Source: an uncultured Coriobacteriaceae bacterium (GTDB lineage: Bacteria > Actinomycetota > Coriobacteriia > Coriobacteriales > QAMH01). Taken from it: DNA of 6,057 nucleotides. The stretch lies in assembly GCA_900556425.1 (NCBI GenBank), contig USOR01000055.1, forward strand, positions 1 through 6,057, in the 5' to 3' direction. The position numbers were made by a program, and so were the translations under genes. Positions 5,997 to 6,057 of the stretch are shown piece after piece. The notes under the pieces were generated by a model, which made no database searches, was not told where the DNA came from, and saw only the letters and a program-made list of their open reading frames with translations. Numbering within the stretch: position 1 is the stretch's first letter; the number at the start of each line of letters is the position of its first letter.

Positions 5997-6057
5997 TAAC
6001 GGGTTCGCTTTCAGAGCCCCGTGAAACTCTGTGATTGAACAACATGGTAGTTTAGTT

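Overview
The window is a one-direction run of housekeeping genes, all on the + strand: the 3' end of proA, then nadD, yqeK, rsfS, murT, gatD and a gene for a DUF4013-type membrane protein with a long acidic tail. By eye the DNA is fairly GC-rich, with strong G/C bias at third codon positions. GTG and TTG starts are used beside ATG. The gene order (proline synthesis, then nadD-yqeK-rsfS, then the MurT/GatD pair) and the DUF4013 protein suggest a Gram-positive actinobacterium, most likely a gut Coriobacteriia. That placement is inference from gene content and was not tested against any database.

Region by region: 1-582 is the C-terminal part of gamma-glutamyl phosphate reductase, including its catalytic Cys. 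nadD (586-1227) follows after 3 nt. Its last 13 codons and its stop codon lie inside an 82-bp perfect inverted repeat (1186-1267), the most unusual object in the window. yqeK (1299-1934) starts 31 nt beyond the repeat. rsfS most likely starts at TTG 1989, not at the longest-ORF start at 1965. murT (2442-3809) and gatD (3813-4571) follow rsfS with 3-nt gaps, so translation is probably coupled. The membrane protein gene (4592-5932) follows gatD by 20 nt with a strong ribosome binding site. The last 125 nt hold no gene; they turn AT-rich and contain a weak candidate promoter pointing out of the window.

Together the genes cover the last reductive step before proline (ProA), NAD synthesis (NadD), removal of diadenosine tetraphosphate (YqeK), ribosome silencing (RsfS) and amidation of lipid II (MurT/GatD). 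The membrane protein has no assigned role. I found no phage, CRISPR, RNA gene or insertion-sequence transposase. No previously undescribed multi-gene system is evident. The palindrome embedded in the end of nadD, and the repeated acidic tail of the DUF4013 protein, are the parts worth following up.
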